DNA of 64,000 bases from JAFDZV01 sp964455525 (GTDB lineage: Bacteria > Bacteroidota > Ignavibacteria > OLB7), in the NCBI GenBank assembly GCA_964455525.1, contig CAYVWR010000002.1, positions 620,001 to 684,000 on the forward strand. The letters run 5' to 3'. This document shows positions 52,617 to 60,788 of the stretch, one piece after another (position 1 is the first letter of the stretch; each line of letters begins with the position of its first letter). The position numbers and the translations under genes are program-made. Under the pieces are notes generated by a model that did no database searches, had not been told where the DNA came from, and saw only the letters and a list, made by a program, of their open reading frames with translations.

Positions 52617-53678
52617 GTGCGTATAGCAATGCTCGCGCCGATCGCCTGGCGCACCCCGCCGCGCCACTACGGGCCGTGGGAGAGAGTGACCTCGTTGTTG
52701 AGTGAGACCCTTGTAGCGATGGGCGTTGATGTGACGCTCTTCGCCACTGCCGATTCCCTGACGGCGGGAACCTTGCATGCGGTGGCGCCTGCCGGTTACG
52801 AGGAGGATAGCTCTATCGATGCCAAGGTATGGGGTTCGCTCCATATCGCCGAGGTGTTCGAGCATGCGGCGGAGTTCGATATCATCCATAATCAGTTCGA
52901 TTTTCCTCCGCTCTGTTATGTAGATATGGTGGAAACCCCTGTGGTGACCACCATCCATGGTTTCTCCTCCCCGCAGATATTGCCGGTGTATCGCAAGTAC
53001 AACCGCCGCAGCTACTATGTATCCATCAGCGATGCCGATCGTGCCCCGGACCTTGATTATGCCGCCACGATCTATCATGGCATCGAGATGGATCAGTTCC
53101 GCCTTCGGGAGAAGCCGGGGCGGTATCTGCTGTACTTCGGGCGTATTCATCACGACAAGGGGGCGCGCGAGGCCATCCAGATCGCCCGTCAGGCAGGGAT
53201 GAAGCTGATAATGGCCGGCATCATCCAGGATCGTGGGTATTTCGAGCGGGAAGTGCTGCCGCATCTGAATGGCGTCGATGTGGAGTATATCGGCAGCGTT
53301 GGGTCCGAACAGCGTGATGAGGTGCTCGGCGATGCGGCCGCCCTGCTGCATCCGATCAATTTTAATGAACCCTTTGGTCTGTCGGTTGTTGAAGCGATGG
53401 CATGTGGCACGCCGGTGATAGCATACAACCGGGGGAGCATGCCGGAGCTTATAGAGCATGGGGTCAATGGATTCCTGGTGGAAGGGGTCGAGGATGCTGT
53501 GGCCGCGCTGCGGCTGATCGGCTCCATCAGCCGTCATGAGTGCCGTCAGGTGGTGCAGCGCCGGTTTACCAGGGAGAGGATGGCCGAAGAATATCTCAAG
53601 GTATATGAAAAAATTCTGAAAGAGCGGGGACGTGCCGCTCGCACAACCCCGGCCAGGCAAACGGAGAACATGCAGTGA
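52617..53678 (+). CDS. Family-4 glycosyltransferase, second of the glycan locus
   Basis: The 353-residue GT-B enzyme has the opening RIAMLAPIAWRTPPRHYGPWERV, a form seen in transferases found beside GH130 genes. DIIHNQFDFPPL, TTIHGFSSP, TIYHGIEMDQF, LYFGRIHHDKGAREAI and the donor loop NFNEPFGLSVVEAMACGTPVIAYNRGSMPELI (conserved core EPFGLSVVEAMACG) are clear. The start is GTG 52617 with AAGGAGA 6 nt upstream. Its TGA stop overlaps the GTG start of the GH130 gene by 4 bp, so the two are translationally coupled and almost certainly act on the same glycan. Confidence 0.88.
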   Translation: MRIAMLAPIAWRTPPRHYGPWERVTSLLSETLVAMGVDVTLFATADSLTAGTLHAVAPAGYEEDSSIDAKVWGSLHIAEVFEHAAEFDIIHNQFDFPPLCYVDMVETPVVTTIHGFSSPQILPVYRKYNRRSYYVSISDADRAPDLDYAATIYHGIEMDQFRLREKPGRYLLYFGRIHHDKGAREAIQIARQAGMKLIMAGIIQDRGYFEREVLPHLNGVDVEYIGSVGSEQRDEVLGDAAALLHPINFNEPFGLSVVEAMACGTPVIAYNRGSMPELIEHGVNGFLVEGVEDAVAALRLIGSISRHECRQVVQRRFTRERMAEEYLKVYEKILKERGRAARTTPARQTENMQ

Positions 53679-54616
53679 ACGTGGACTATCCTATCGTACG
53701 ACGCTACCAGGGCAACCCTATCCTGACACGCGATGATGTTCCCTATCCCGTTGCCACCGTGCATAACGCGGGCGTGGTCAAACATCAGGGGCGGTATATC
53801 ATGCTCTTTCGATCGCATCGGATGAACGGCCGGTCGATTATCGGCATCGCCGAGAGCGACGATGGCTTCACCTTCACGGTGCGTCCAGAGCCGTTTCTTG
53901 TTCCATCGACCGATGGTGTTTTCCAGGAGTACGAGGAGTATGGTGTGGAGGATCTGCGGATCTGCCCGATCGAGGGAACCTATCTGCTGACCTACAGTGC
54001 GTATTCTCGCCATGGCGTTCGTATCGCCCTGGCACGCACCGATGATTTTCAGAGCGTGGAACGGATCTCGTTGATCACCGAGGCGGATTACCGGAATGTT
54101 GTGATCTTCCCGGAGAAGATCGGCGGGCGCTATGTGCGCCTCGATCGTCCACATTCGGAGATCTCCCCCTGGTCGATCTGGATAAGCTACTCTCCCGATC
54201 TCGTCCACTGGGGCGATGCACGGCTTGTGATGCGCCCGGTGCAATATCACTGGGATGAGATGAAGATCGGGCCGGGCGCTACGCCGTTCCGCACAAGCAG
54301 GGGATGGTTGCATATCTATCATGGCGTTTTCCCGACGATGGATGGTTCGGTCTATCGGCTCGGTGTGGCATTACATGATCTGGATGATCCATCGAAGATC
54401 ATCGGCGTCTGCGACGACTGGATTCTGCAACCGGAAGATCCGTGGGAGGTGACCGGATATGTGCATAACGTGGTCTTTACGTGCGGCGCGGTGCCGGAGG
54501 AGGATGGGACGGTGAAGATCTACTGGGGGGGGGCCGATACCGTGATGTGTGCCGGGGTTGCTCGTATCGACGATCTGGTGAACCTGTGCCTGAGCAGGCC
54601 GCGCCCCCCTTTGTAA
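53675..54616 (+). CDS. Glycoside hydrolase family 130 protein (beta-mannoside phosphorylase/hydrolase type)
   Basis: The 313-residue five-bladed beta-propeller has the GH130 blade pattern (YQGNPILTRDDVPYPVATVHNAGVVK opening, core GNPILT and NAGVV) and the catalytic-site motif YGVEDLR at residues 89-95, in which the Asp is the proton donor. FPEKIGGRYVRLDRP, GPGATPFRTSRGWLHIYHG and YVHNVVFTCGA are further blades. Family members phosphorolyse or hydrolyse beta-1,4- or beta-1,2-mannosides; the phosphate-binding basic residues cannot be checked reliably by eye. GTG 53675 overlaps the previous stop. A G9 tract lies inside the last blade (54525-54533), and a hairpin overlaps the stop. Confidence 0.88.
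   Translation: MNVDYPIVRRYQGNPILTRDDVPYPVATVHNAGVVKHQGRYIMLFRSHRMNGRSIIGIAESDDGFTFTVRPEPFLVPSTDGVFQEYEEYGVEDLRICPIEGTYLLTYSAYSRHGVRIALARTDDFQSVERISLITEADYRNVVIFPEKIGGRYVRLDRPHSEISPWSIWISYSPDLVHWGDARLVMRPVQYHWDEMKIGPGATPFRTSRGWLHIYHGVFPTMDGSVYRLGVALHDLDDPSKIIGVCDDWILQPEDPWEVTGYVHNVVFTCGAVPEEDGTVKIYWGGADTVMCAGVARIDDLVNLCLSRPRPPL
54525..54533 (+). repeat. G9 homopolymer inside the GH130 gene
   Basis: Nine G encode W-G-G-A in the motif YWGGADTV. Gain or loss of one G would shift the frame about 28 codons before the stop, in the last propeller blade. Confidence 0.85.
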
Positions 54617-54623
54617 AAGGGGG
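54605..54623 (+). terminator. Hairpin overlapping the GH130 stop codon
   Basis: CCCCCTTT (54605-54612) and AAAGGGGG (54616-54623) pair over 8 bp with a 3-nt loop that includes the first two bases of the TAA stop (54614-54616). No T-run follows, so partial termination or mRNA stabilisation is possible. Confidence 0.45.
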
Positions 54624-54756
54624 TAGGCTGTGACCGATTGCAGGAGGAGCGCGCTTCACTCAGTATCTTCTGTGGTATCCGCCCTTCTGCGGTTACTGTG
54701 GCGCGGGCACGATACGTCCCGAACACAATTGAAATCCGGCAATTGACAATCGTACG

Positions 54757-56280
54757 ATGGAACAATCAACAGTCAAGGTAGCAATCGAACCGAATAGCCT
54801 CCAGCATGATGCCCTGACCAGGGGCTGTCTGCCGGTGAAGCGGCGCACCGAGCGCTTTACGCCACAGCACACGCGGGTCATCATGAAGTTCTTCAAGCCG
54901 GGCAACTCGCACCGGGTTCGTAATGTGATCGACCGGGTGCTGGCGTTGAGCCATGAGGATACGGCGCGGGAGATCACATCGATTTTTCATGAGTTTGCAC
55001 ATCGGCATCGCCGCTTCAGCGAATCGCTTCTCCGAAATTTCCATCAGGTGGAGTCGTTCCTGCCGAATGGTGCTGTGCTGACCCACGAACAGCGGCTTCT
55101 TCTTGGTGCGTATTTCAGCCATGAGTATTCCATCAGCGCTGCGGCGATGTTCAATCCATCGATCGTGCTTTCCCCCGATCAGAGCGGCCTGCCGGAGAAT
55201 AGCGCCCGCTATATCATGAGCTTTCGTGCTACCGGCGAGGGGCATATCTCGTCGGTGGAGTTTCGTAGCGGCGTGATCGATGCACATGGCGATCTGCTGT
55301 TTGATCCGATCAGCCCCTATATCGAGATCCCGCAGGTGATGGTCGATAGCGTCTTCGAGAAAAAGCTGTTCGAGCTGAAGATCAGTGAGATGGGGGCCGA
55401 TAACGATGTGTCGAGCTATATCCTCGATCGTCTCGCAGAAGAGTTCACCCTGAGCGAGCTGGAAGATGTGGTGCACTCGATGAAAGGGCTTCGTATCCTG
55501 CCGAAGACTGCGCAGAAGGAGGCGATAGGCGCGGTGATGTGGTTTGCAAACTCGAACTATTCGGTGCGCTTTCCCTCCGAGCATGGGATCTCCGAACGTG
55601 TGCTCTTCCCGGTCTCCGAGAACGAAAGCCGGGGGATCGAGGATGCCCGCTTCGTCCGCTTTATCGACGATGATGGCAGCGTCGTCTACTATGCCACCTA
55701 TACGGCCTATAATGGGTTCCGTATTCTGCCGCAGCTTATCGAGACCACCGACTTCATCACCTTCAAGGTGCTGACACTGAATGGCAAGGCGGTGCATGAC
55801 AAGGGAATGGCACTGTTCCCGCGCCGCATCAATGGCCAGTATGTGATGATCGGACGCCAGGATGGGGAGAATCTCTACATCATGTATTCCGATAATCTGC
55901 ATTTCTGGTACGAGATGACGCCGCTTATCGGCCCGCATCGTCCCTGGGAGTTTATTCAGATCGGCAATAATGGCTCGCCGATTGAGACCAAAGCAGGGTG
56001 GCTCCTGTTGACTCATGGTGTCGGAGCGATGCGGAAATACTGCATGGGGTGTATCCTGCTCGATCTGGAGAATCCCTCCGTGGTGCTCGGTCGGCTTGAG
56101 CTTCCGTTGCTCTGTCCAAATACCGAGGAACGCGAGGGTTATGTGCCCAATGTCGTCTATAGTTGCGGTGCCATGATCCACTGCGGCGAGCTTATCATCC
56201 CATATGCAATGTCTGATTCGGTCTCTGGCATCGCTACCATCCGGGTGGAGGATCTGCTTGAACGGCTCCTTCATCCTTAG
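54757..56280 (+). CDS. Long GH130-related protein
   Basis: The 507-residue protein has an N-terminal part of about 110 residues that is helical (RNVIDRVLALSHEDTAREIT) and then a GH130-like propeller, with SAAAMFNPSIVLSP, RYIMSFRATGEGHISSVEFR, ENESRGIEDARFVRF (equivalent of the GxEDxR site, about residue 293), YTAYNGFRILPQ, GKAVHDKGMALFPRRINGQYVMIGR and PNVVYSCGAM. An insert of about 90 residues lies between the first blades. It is much longer than the preceding GH130 and belongs to another branch. Related long proteins include the GT108 beta-1,2-mannosyltransferase/phosphorylases of Leishmania, so synthesis rather than breakdown is possible; that is inference. It is 140 bp after the short GH130 gene. 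Confidence 0.82.
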   Translation: MEQSTVKVAIEPNSLQHDALTRGCLPVKRRTERFTPQHTRVIMKFFKPGNSHRVRNVIDRVLALSHEDTAREITSIFHEFAHRHRRFSESLLRNFHQVESFLPNGAVLTHEQRLLLGAYFSHEYSISAAAMFNPSIVLSPDQSGLPENSARYIMSFRATGEGHISSVEFRSGVIDAHGDLLFDPISPYIEIPQVMVDSVFEKKLFELKISEMGADNDVSSYILDRLAEEFTLSELEDVVHSMKGLRILPKTAQKEAIGAVMWFANSNYSVRFPSEHGISERVLFPVSENESRGIEDARFVRFIDDDGSVVYYATYTAYNGFRILPQLIETTDFITFKVLTLNGKAVHDKGMALFPRRINGQYVMIGRQDGENLYIMYSDNLHFWYEMTPLIGPHRPWEFIQIGNNGSPIETKAGWLLLTHGVGAMRKYCMGCILLDLENPSVVLGRLELPLLCPNTEEREGYVPNVVYSCGAMIHCGELIIPYAMSDSVSGIATIRVEDLLERLLHP

Positions 56281-56298
56281 TTATTTTTCGGCAATCTT

Positions 56299-57447
56299 AT
56301 GAAATCCACTAGCGTCGATCGGACAAAACCGAACAGGACCGCTTCGTTTCCTGCGCTGGACTACCGGCATATGCTCAGGCTGACCGATGATACCGGCATC
56401 CTTCAGCATGCCAGTTATTCAATTCCCGACCGGGATCATGGCTACTGTGTTGACGATAACGCTCGGGCGCTGATCGCTGCATGCTGGGGGGCTGCTCTCG
56501 GCGGCGGGGAGGAACTGGTTGCACGTGTGCCTGTGTATCTCTCCTTCCTTCAGCATGCGTTCAATCGTGCCAATGGATGCTTCCGAAACTTTATGTCGTT
56601 CGATCGGCAGTGGCTGGAGGAGGCGGGGAGCGAAGATTCGCATGGCCGCTCGCTCTGGGGGCTTGCTGTGGCCTCGGCATCCGCTCCGCTCTCGTCGCAG
56701 AGAGCGCTGGCCTCGGCCCTGTTCAGAGATGGCCTGGCCGTGAGTGATCGCTTCTCCTCGCCACGTGCCCGCGCGTTTGCGATGCTCGGCCTGGACTCCT
56801 ATCTCGGCGCGTATCAGGATACAGGGGGCATCCAGGCCACGCTTGAACGGCATGCGGCGTGGTTGCACGATCGCTTCGCATGCAACGACGATCCCGGTTG
56901 GCTGTGGTGCGAGCATTCCGTTACCTATGCCAATGCCGTGCTTCCGCTTGGAGTGCTGGTGGCAGGATGCCGCCTCGGCGATCAACGCTTGGTGGAGACC
57001 GCAATCTCCGCGCTTCGCTGGCTCCTGGATCAACAGATGGTCATGGAGGGGCATCTGAGCATCATCGGCAACGATGGGTGGATGACCCGCGATGGCCATC
57101 GTGCCCGGTTCGATCAGCAGCCGATCGATGCGGCTGCGCTTACGCTGGCCTGCGCCGAAGCCTATCGTTGTACCTCCGATCCGGTCTGGATCGAAGACCT
57201 CTATCGCTGCCTTGCATGGTTCACCGGACACAATGATCTTGGCCTGCCATTGCTCGATCGTGAGACCGGCGGATGCTGCGATGGCCTTCAGGCCGGGGGG
57301 GTGAACGCAAATCAGGGAGCTGAGTCAACGCTGGTCTGGATACTGGCGCGTCAGTGCGTCGAGAGGATACAGCCTGGCGCGGCGCCCGGATACGCCCATC
57401 ACCAGATGCTGCATGGTAGCGATCGCCGGATTATGCAGTTCCGCTGA
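56299..57447 (+). CDS. (alpha/alpha)6-barrel-like protein of the glycan locus
   Basis: The 382-residue soluble protein is all-helical by pattern, with repeated aromatic/acidic loops typical of (alpha/alpha)6 toroid glycosidases: DRDHGYCVDDNARALIA, FRNFMSFDRQWLEEAGSEDSHGRSLWGLA, GWLWCEHSVTYANAVLPLG and GVNANQGAESTLVWILA. DDNAR and NQGAEST are the most conserved-looking. In other genomes this kind of domain is found fused to GT4 enzymes, which suggests a joint action on one oligosaccharide; here it is separate. No signal peptide, so cytoplasmic. It starts 18 bp after the long GH130-like gene, and a 40-bp perfect palindrome follows. Exact activity unknown. Confidence 0.78.
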   Translation: MKSTSVDRTKPNRTASFPALDYRHMLRLTDDTGILQHASYSIPDRDHGYCVDDNARALIAACWGAALGGGEELVARVPVYLSFLQHAFNRANGCFRNFMSFDRQWLEEAGSEDSHGRSLWGLAVASASAPLSSQRALASALFRDGLAVSDRFSSPRARAFAMLGLDSYLGAYQDTGGIQATLERHAAWLHDRFACNDDPGWLWCEHSVTYANAVLPLGVLVAGCRLGDQRLVETAISALRWLLDQQMVMEGHLSIIGNDGWMTRDGHRARFDQQPIDAAALTLACAEAYRCTSDPVWIEDLYRCLAWFTGHNDLGLPLLDRETGGCCDGLQAGGVNANQGAESTLVWILARQCVERIQPGAAPGYAHHQMLHGSDRRIMQFR

Positions 57448-57484
57448 TCCTTTGCGTGTTGCACAGCAATCGTGCTGGCATTGC

Positions 57485-57524
57485 CACAGGCCGCCCGTCC
57501 CCGATCGGGGACGGGCGGCCTGTG
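57485..57524. terminator. 40-bp perfect palindrome, bidirectional terminator
   Basis: The arms 57485-57504 and 57505-57524 are perfectly self-complementary (CACAGGCCGCCCGTCCCCGA against its complement), 38 bp after the (alpha/alpha)6 gene and 96 bp from the convergent CAP gene. It is very GC-rich and lacks a T-run. Confidence 0.65.
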
Positions 57525-57620
57525 AAGGTTTATAGCCTGCTGGCGGGCCATGTGTGGCGTGCCCGTATAAGGAATTCATGGTCTGAACAACGTCGTAGCG
57601 GCCCAGCCATTTGCATAGGC

Positions 57621-58334
57621 TCAGCGTCCGTTGCGCTTGGCCGGCTGTTGCTTCGCTGGCGGCGCAGACGCTGGTTGATGCTGCCGTGGCTCTGCATCCG
57701 ATGAGCCGTTATAGCTCACCTGTGGCTCGGGCATATAGAAAAAAAGGTCCATCGTGGCAAAAATCCCGGTAGTCCCGATACGGTCGCCCGGTGCCACACC
57801 AAGGCCTATCACGCCGTTTGCTCCATCTCCTCTGACGATGAGCGCGGCATGATGTGATGGGCTGTTGATCCATCCATCCAGGATATCCCGTGCCATTTCG
57901 TCGTAGGTATGGTTGCGGTCGAGCGCAGGATCGAACAGCGGATACCATCCGGTGTTCTCGAATCCTGCCGAATAATTGCCACCGCCGCTGCGCCTGTAAC
58001 GGTCGCCGAAACGCCGCATCTCTGGATTGTCCTCCGCAACGTGGGTCACCTTTGCACGCGATGCCTGGTACTCGGCCATCCAGAGCGCTGCCGATGTGGC
58101 ATTATGCTCGGTATAGACAATCGGGAGATTCCGCTTGGAGCGGTAGAGATTGATATAATCGACGACAAGCGAGGAGAGAAGATCTCTGTCGAGATGTTCG
58201 CCGATCACCGCTCTGCCCCGCTCCTGGAAAGCCGAGTGGGGAGGGGTGACAAAGAGGTGCTGCGATGCCGAACAGCCGGCGATCGCCACCGCCGCAAGAA
58301 GGGCGGCGAGACAGGAGGAGAAGGATCTCATCAT
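57621..58334 (-). CDS. CAP-domain (SCP/PR1-like) lipoprotein
   Basis: The 237-residue lipoprotein has lipobox AGC (Cys at 21) and a CAP alpha-beta-alpha sandwich: YINLYRSKRNLPIVY, TSAALWMAEYQASRAKVTHVAED, DEMARDILDGWINSPSHHAALIVR (the HNP/SPxH motif) and GVIGLGVAPGD. The tail of about 25 residues is Gln/Pro/Ala-rich. CAP proteins are secreted in all domains and have varied roles (lipid binding, proteolysis, adhesion); no role can be chosen here. It converges on the glycan locus across the palindrome. Confidence 0.87.
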   Translation of the reverse strand: MMRSFSSCLAALLAAVAIAGCSASQHLFVTPPHSAFQERGRAVIGEHLDRDLLSSLVVDYINLYRSKRNLPIVYTEHNATSAALWMAEYQASRAKVTHVAEDNPEMRRFGDRYRRSGGGNYSAGFENTGWYPLFDPALDRNHTYDEMARDILDGWINSPSHHAALIVRGDGANGVIGLGVAPGDRIGTTGIFATMDLFFYMPEPQVSYNGSSDAEPRQHQPASAPPAKQQPAKRNGR

Positions 58335-58610
58335 CTATGGAGTTACCTCAAACCGCTGGGAGCGGTGCCTGGTGGAGAGTTGATACGCTGAGCCATGTGA
58401 GTCTGAAACTGGTGCCGGACGGAGCCGGGGCATGGGATGTCTTCTGTAGCGACGCTGCCGCTGTCCGGTTTATTTGAAGAGGTTGCCGGTACCGTGGGCG
58501 CGATCCTTGCGGGAGTTGTGCTGGATGTTTTTTTTCGTTGTGAGGCTTGCTTTCGTATCGCCGTGATGTATGTTGATGCGCATCAGGAGCAGGTGAGAAT
58601 ATTGTGTGCC

Positions 58611-60677
58611 ATGCAGAACCCAGAAGAACATGCCGTCCCCAGTGATCTGCCCGTTTCCGGGGCTGATGATCCGGTTGATTCCGGCGAGGTCCTGATTTCT
58701 CCCACACTTCAGGAGAAGCTGGACGGGCTGCCGACCGATCCCGGCATCTATCAGTACAAGGACCGCGAAGGGAGGGTGATCTATGTGGGAAAAGCCAAAA
58801 ATCTCCGCAGCCGCGTCCGTAGCTACTTCCAGAAAGGGCGCCCGCGCGATGCAAAGACGCAGGCGCTGGTGCGCCGCATCTACGATCTGGAGGTGATCGT
58901 CACCGATTCGGCAGTGGAGGCGCTTATCCTTGAGGATACCCTTATCAAGAAGCTTCGGCCACGCTATAACGTGATGCTTCGTGATGATAAGACCTATCCC
59001 TATGTTCGTGTCACCAGCGAGCCCTATCCTCGTGTGTTTGCCACGCGCAAGGTGATTCGCGATGGCAGCAGATATTTCGGGCCGTATACCGATGTCAAGT
59101 ATGTTCGTGCGATGCTCAAGACGCTTCGCTCGATCTTCCCGATCCGCTCGTGCGATCTCAATCTGACCGATGAGACGATCGGTGCCCGGAAGTTCAAGGT
59201 CTGCCTCGATTATCATATCGGAAAATGCGAGGGGCCGTGCGAGGCTCTGGTAAGCCAGAGCCATTACAATGAGATGATCCGGCAGGTGATGCAGGTGCTG
59301 AACGGCAAGACCCGGACGCTGGAGAAGACGCTGGAGGAGGAGATGCAGAATCTCGCCGAGGCGATGCGCTTCGAGGAGGCCACGGTGATGCGCAACCGCC
59401 TGCAGAAGCTTCGCGAGTATAGCAGCAAACAGAAGATCGTGACGGAAGATCCGGTGGATCGCGATGTTATAGCCTTTGCTGCCGAGGATGATGATGCAAG
59501 CGCCGTGATCTTCAAGGTGCGCGATGGCAAGCTTGTCGGCCGCCAGCATCACTACCTGAGCGGTGTGCTGCATATGCCTGCGGAGTCGATCCTGGAGAAT
59601 ATCATCGAGCGTCATTATATAGCCACGGATTCCGTCCCGGAGGAGATATTCCTGCCGATGCCCCTGGGAGATGATTTCGAGCTGATCGAACGCTTCCTGA
59701 ACGATAAGCGGGGCGAAGGACGGGTGCAGCTTGTGGTGCCGAAGATCGGCGACAAGCAGAAACTTGTTGCGATGGCGCAGACCAATGCCAAGTTTCTCCT
59801 TGATGAGCTGAAGCTTCAGCGTATGAAACGCTCCGATATGATACCACGCCCGGTGCAGAGCCTTCAGCGCGATCTGCGGCTGAAGGATGCCCCGCGCCGG
59901 ATCGAGTGCTTCGATAACTCGAATATCCAGGGCGCCGACCCGGTCTCCTCCATGGTCTGCTTTGTCGATGGCAGGCCGCGCCGGAGCGAGTACCGGAAGT
60001 ACAAGATCAGGACGGTGGTTGGCCCGAACGACTTTGCGTCGATGAAGGAGGTTGTGGGGCGTCGCTATGCAAAGGTTCTCAGAGAAGGTCTTGCCCTGCC
60101 CGATCTTATCGTGATCGACGGTGGTAAGGGGCAGGTGTCGGCCGCAAGCGAGGTGATGCATGAGCTTGGCCTTGAACATATACCGCTGATCGGCCTGGCA
60201 AAGCGTCTGGAGGAGATCGTCATCCCCGGCCAGCGCGATACCCTGCTTCTGCCGAAGTCGTCCAGCAGCCTCCGGCTCCTGCAACAGATCCGCGATGAGG
60301 CACATCGTTTTGCTATCACGTTCCATCGCACACTCCGCCAGAAGCGTACCCTCCAGACGGAACTGACAAATGTGCCCGGCATCGGCCCGAAGACCGTGCT
60401 CAAGATCTTCGAGAAATTTGGTTCGGTGCGCGGCGTGCAGGCCGCATCGCTGGAAGCGCTGCAAGAGGTGCTTGGGCCGAAGACCGGAATGAATGTCCAT
60501 GAATATTTCCAGTCGAGGAGCATCGAGGAACAGGAGCCGAAGGTGCCTGAATCGCCAGGGCCGCCAGTCCTCGATAATGCCGATCTGCCGGATGATATCG
60601 ATGATGTCCAGCTTCTGGATGATGATGATGAGAGTGTCCCAGCCGATGATGATTTGGATGAGGAGCATCGGCCGTAG
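58611..60677 (+). CDS. uvrC: Excinuclease ABC subunit C
   Basis: UvrC makes the two incisions around damaged DNA in nucleotide excision repair with UvrA and UvrB. The 688-residue protein has the GIY-YIG nuclease (PGIYQYKDREGRVIYVGKAKNLRSRV, about 42-68), the UvrB-binding UVR segment (EKTLEEEMQNLAEAMRFEEATVMRNRL), the RNase H-like C-terminal nuclease (RRIECFDNSNIQGADPVSSMVCF, IVIDGGKGQV) and helix-hairpin-helix (LTNVPGIGPKTVLKIFEKFG). About 50 acidic residues (DLPDDIDDVQLLDDDDESV and more) form a C-terminal tail not usual in the family. ATG 58611 was chosen; TTG 58602, 4 nt after AGGTGAG, is an alternative. Confidence 0.95.
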   Translation: MQNPEEHAVPSDLPVSGADDPVDSGEVLISPTLQEKLDGLPTDPGIYQYKDREGRVIYVGKAKNLRSRVRSYFQKGRPRDAKTQALVRRIYDLEVIVTDSAVEALILEDTLIKKLRPRYNVMLRDDKTYPYVRVTSEPYPRVFATRKVIRDGSRYFGPYTDVKYVRAMLKTLRSIFPIRSCDLNLTDETIGARKFKVCLDYHIGKCEGPCEALVSQSHYNEMIRQVMQVLNGKTRTLEKTLEEEMQNLAEAMRFEEATVMRNRLQKLREYSSKQKIVTEDPVDRDVIAFAAEDDDASAVIFKVRDGKLVGRQHHYLSGVLHMPAESILENIIERHYIATDSVPEEIFLPMPLGDDFELIERFLNDKRGEGRVQLVVPKIGDKQKLVAMAQTNAKFLLDELKLQRMKRSDMIPRPVQSLQRDLRLKDAPRRIECFDNSNIQGADPVSSMVCFVDGRPRRSEYRKYKIRTVVGPNDFASMKEVVGRRYAKVLREGLALPDLIVIDGGKGQVSAASEVMHELGLEHIPLIGLAKRLEEIVIPGQRDTLLLPKSSSSLRLLQQIRDEAHRFAITFHRTLRQKRTLQTELTNVPGIGPKTVLKIFEKFGSVRGVQAASLEALQEVLGPKTGMNVHEYFQSRSIEEQEPKVPESPGPPVLDNADLPDDIDDVQLLDDDDESVPADDDLDEEHRP

Positions 60678-60788
60678 CCGTCTCAGGGAGCAGGGGCCGA
60701 TTGGCTGGGTGATGCCCCCGACTATGCTATTGAATCGGGTCGTGGCCGATGTGTCGGATCGTGCCAACGTTCACTACAGAGAAAGATC

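Noticed and set aside
58470..60767. Long open frame (765 codons) on the minus strand
   Set aside because: Antisense to uvrC, whose domains are unambiguous; the product has no coherent motif.
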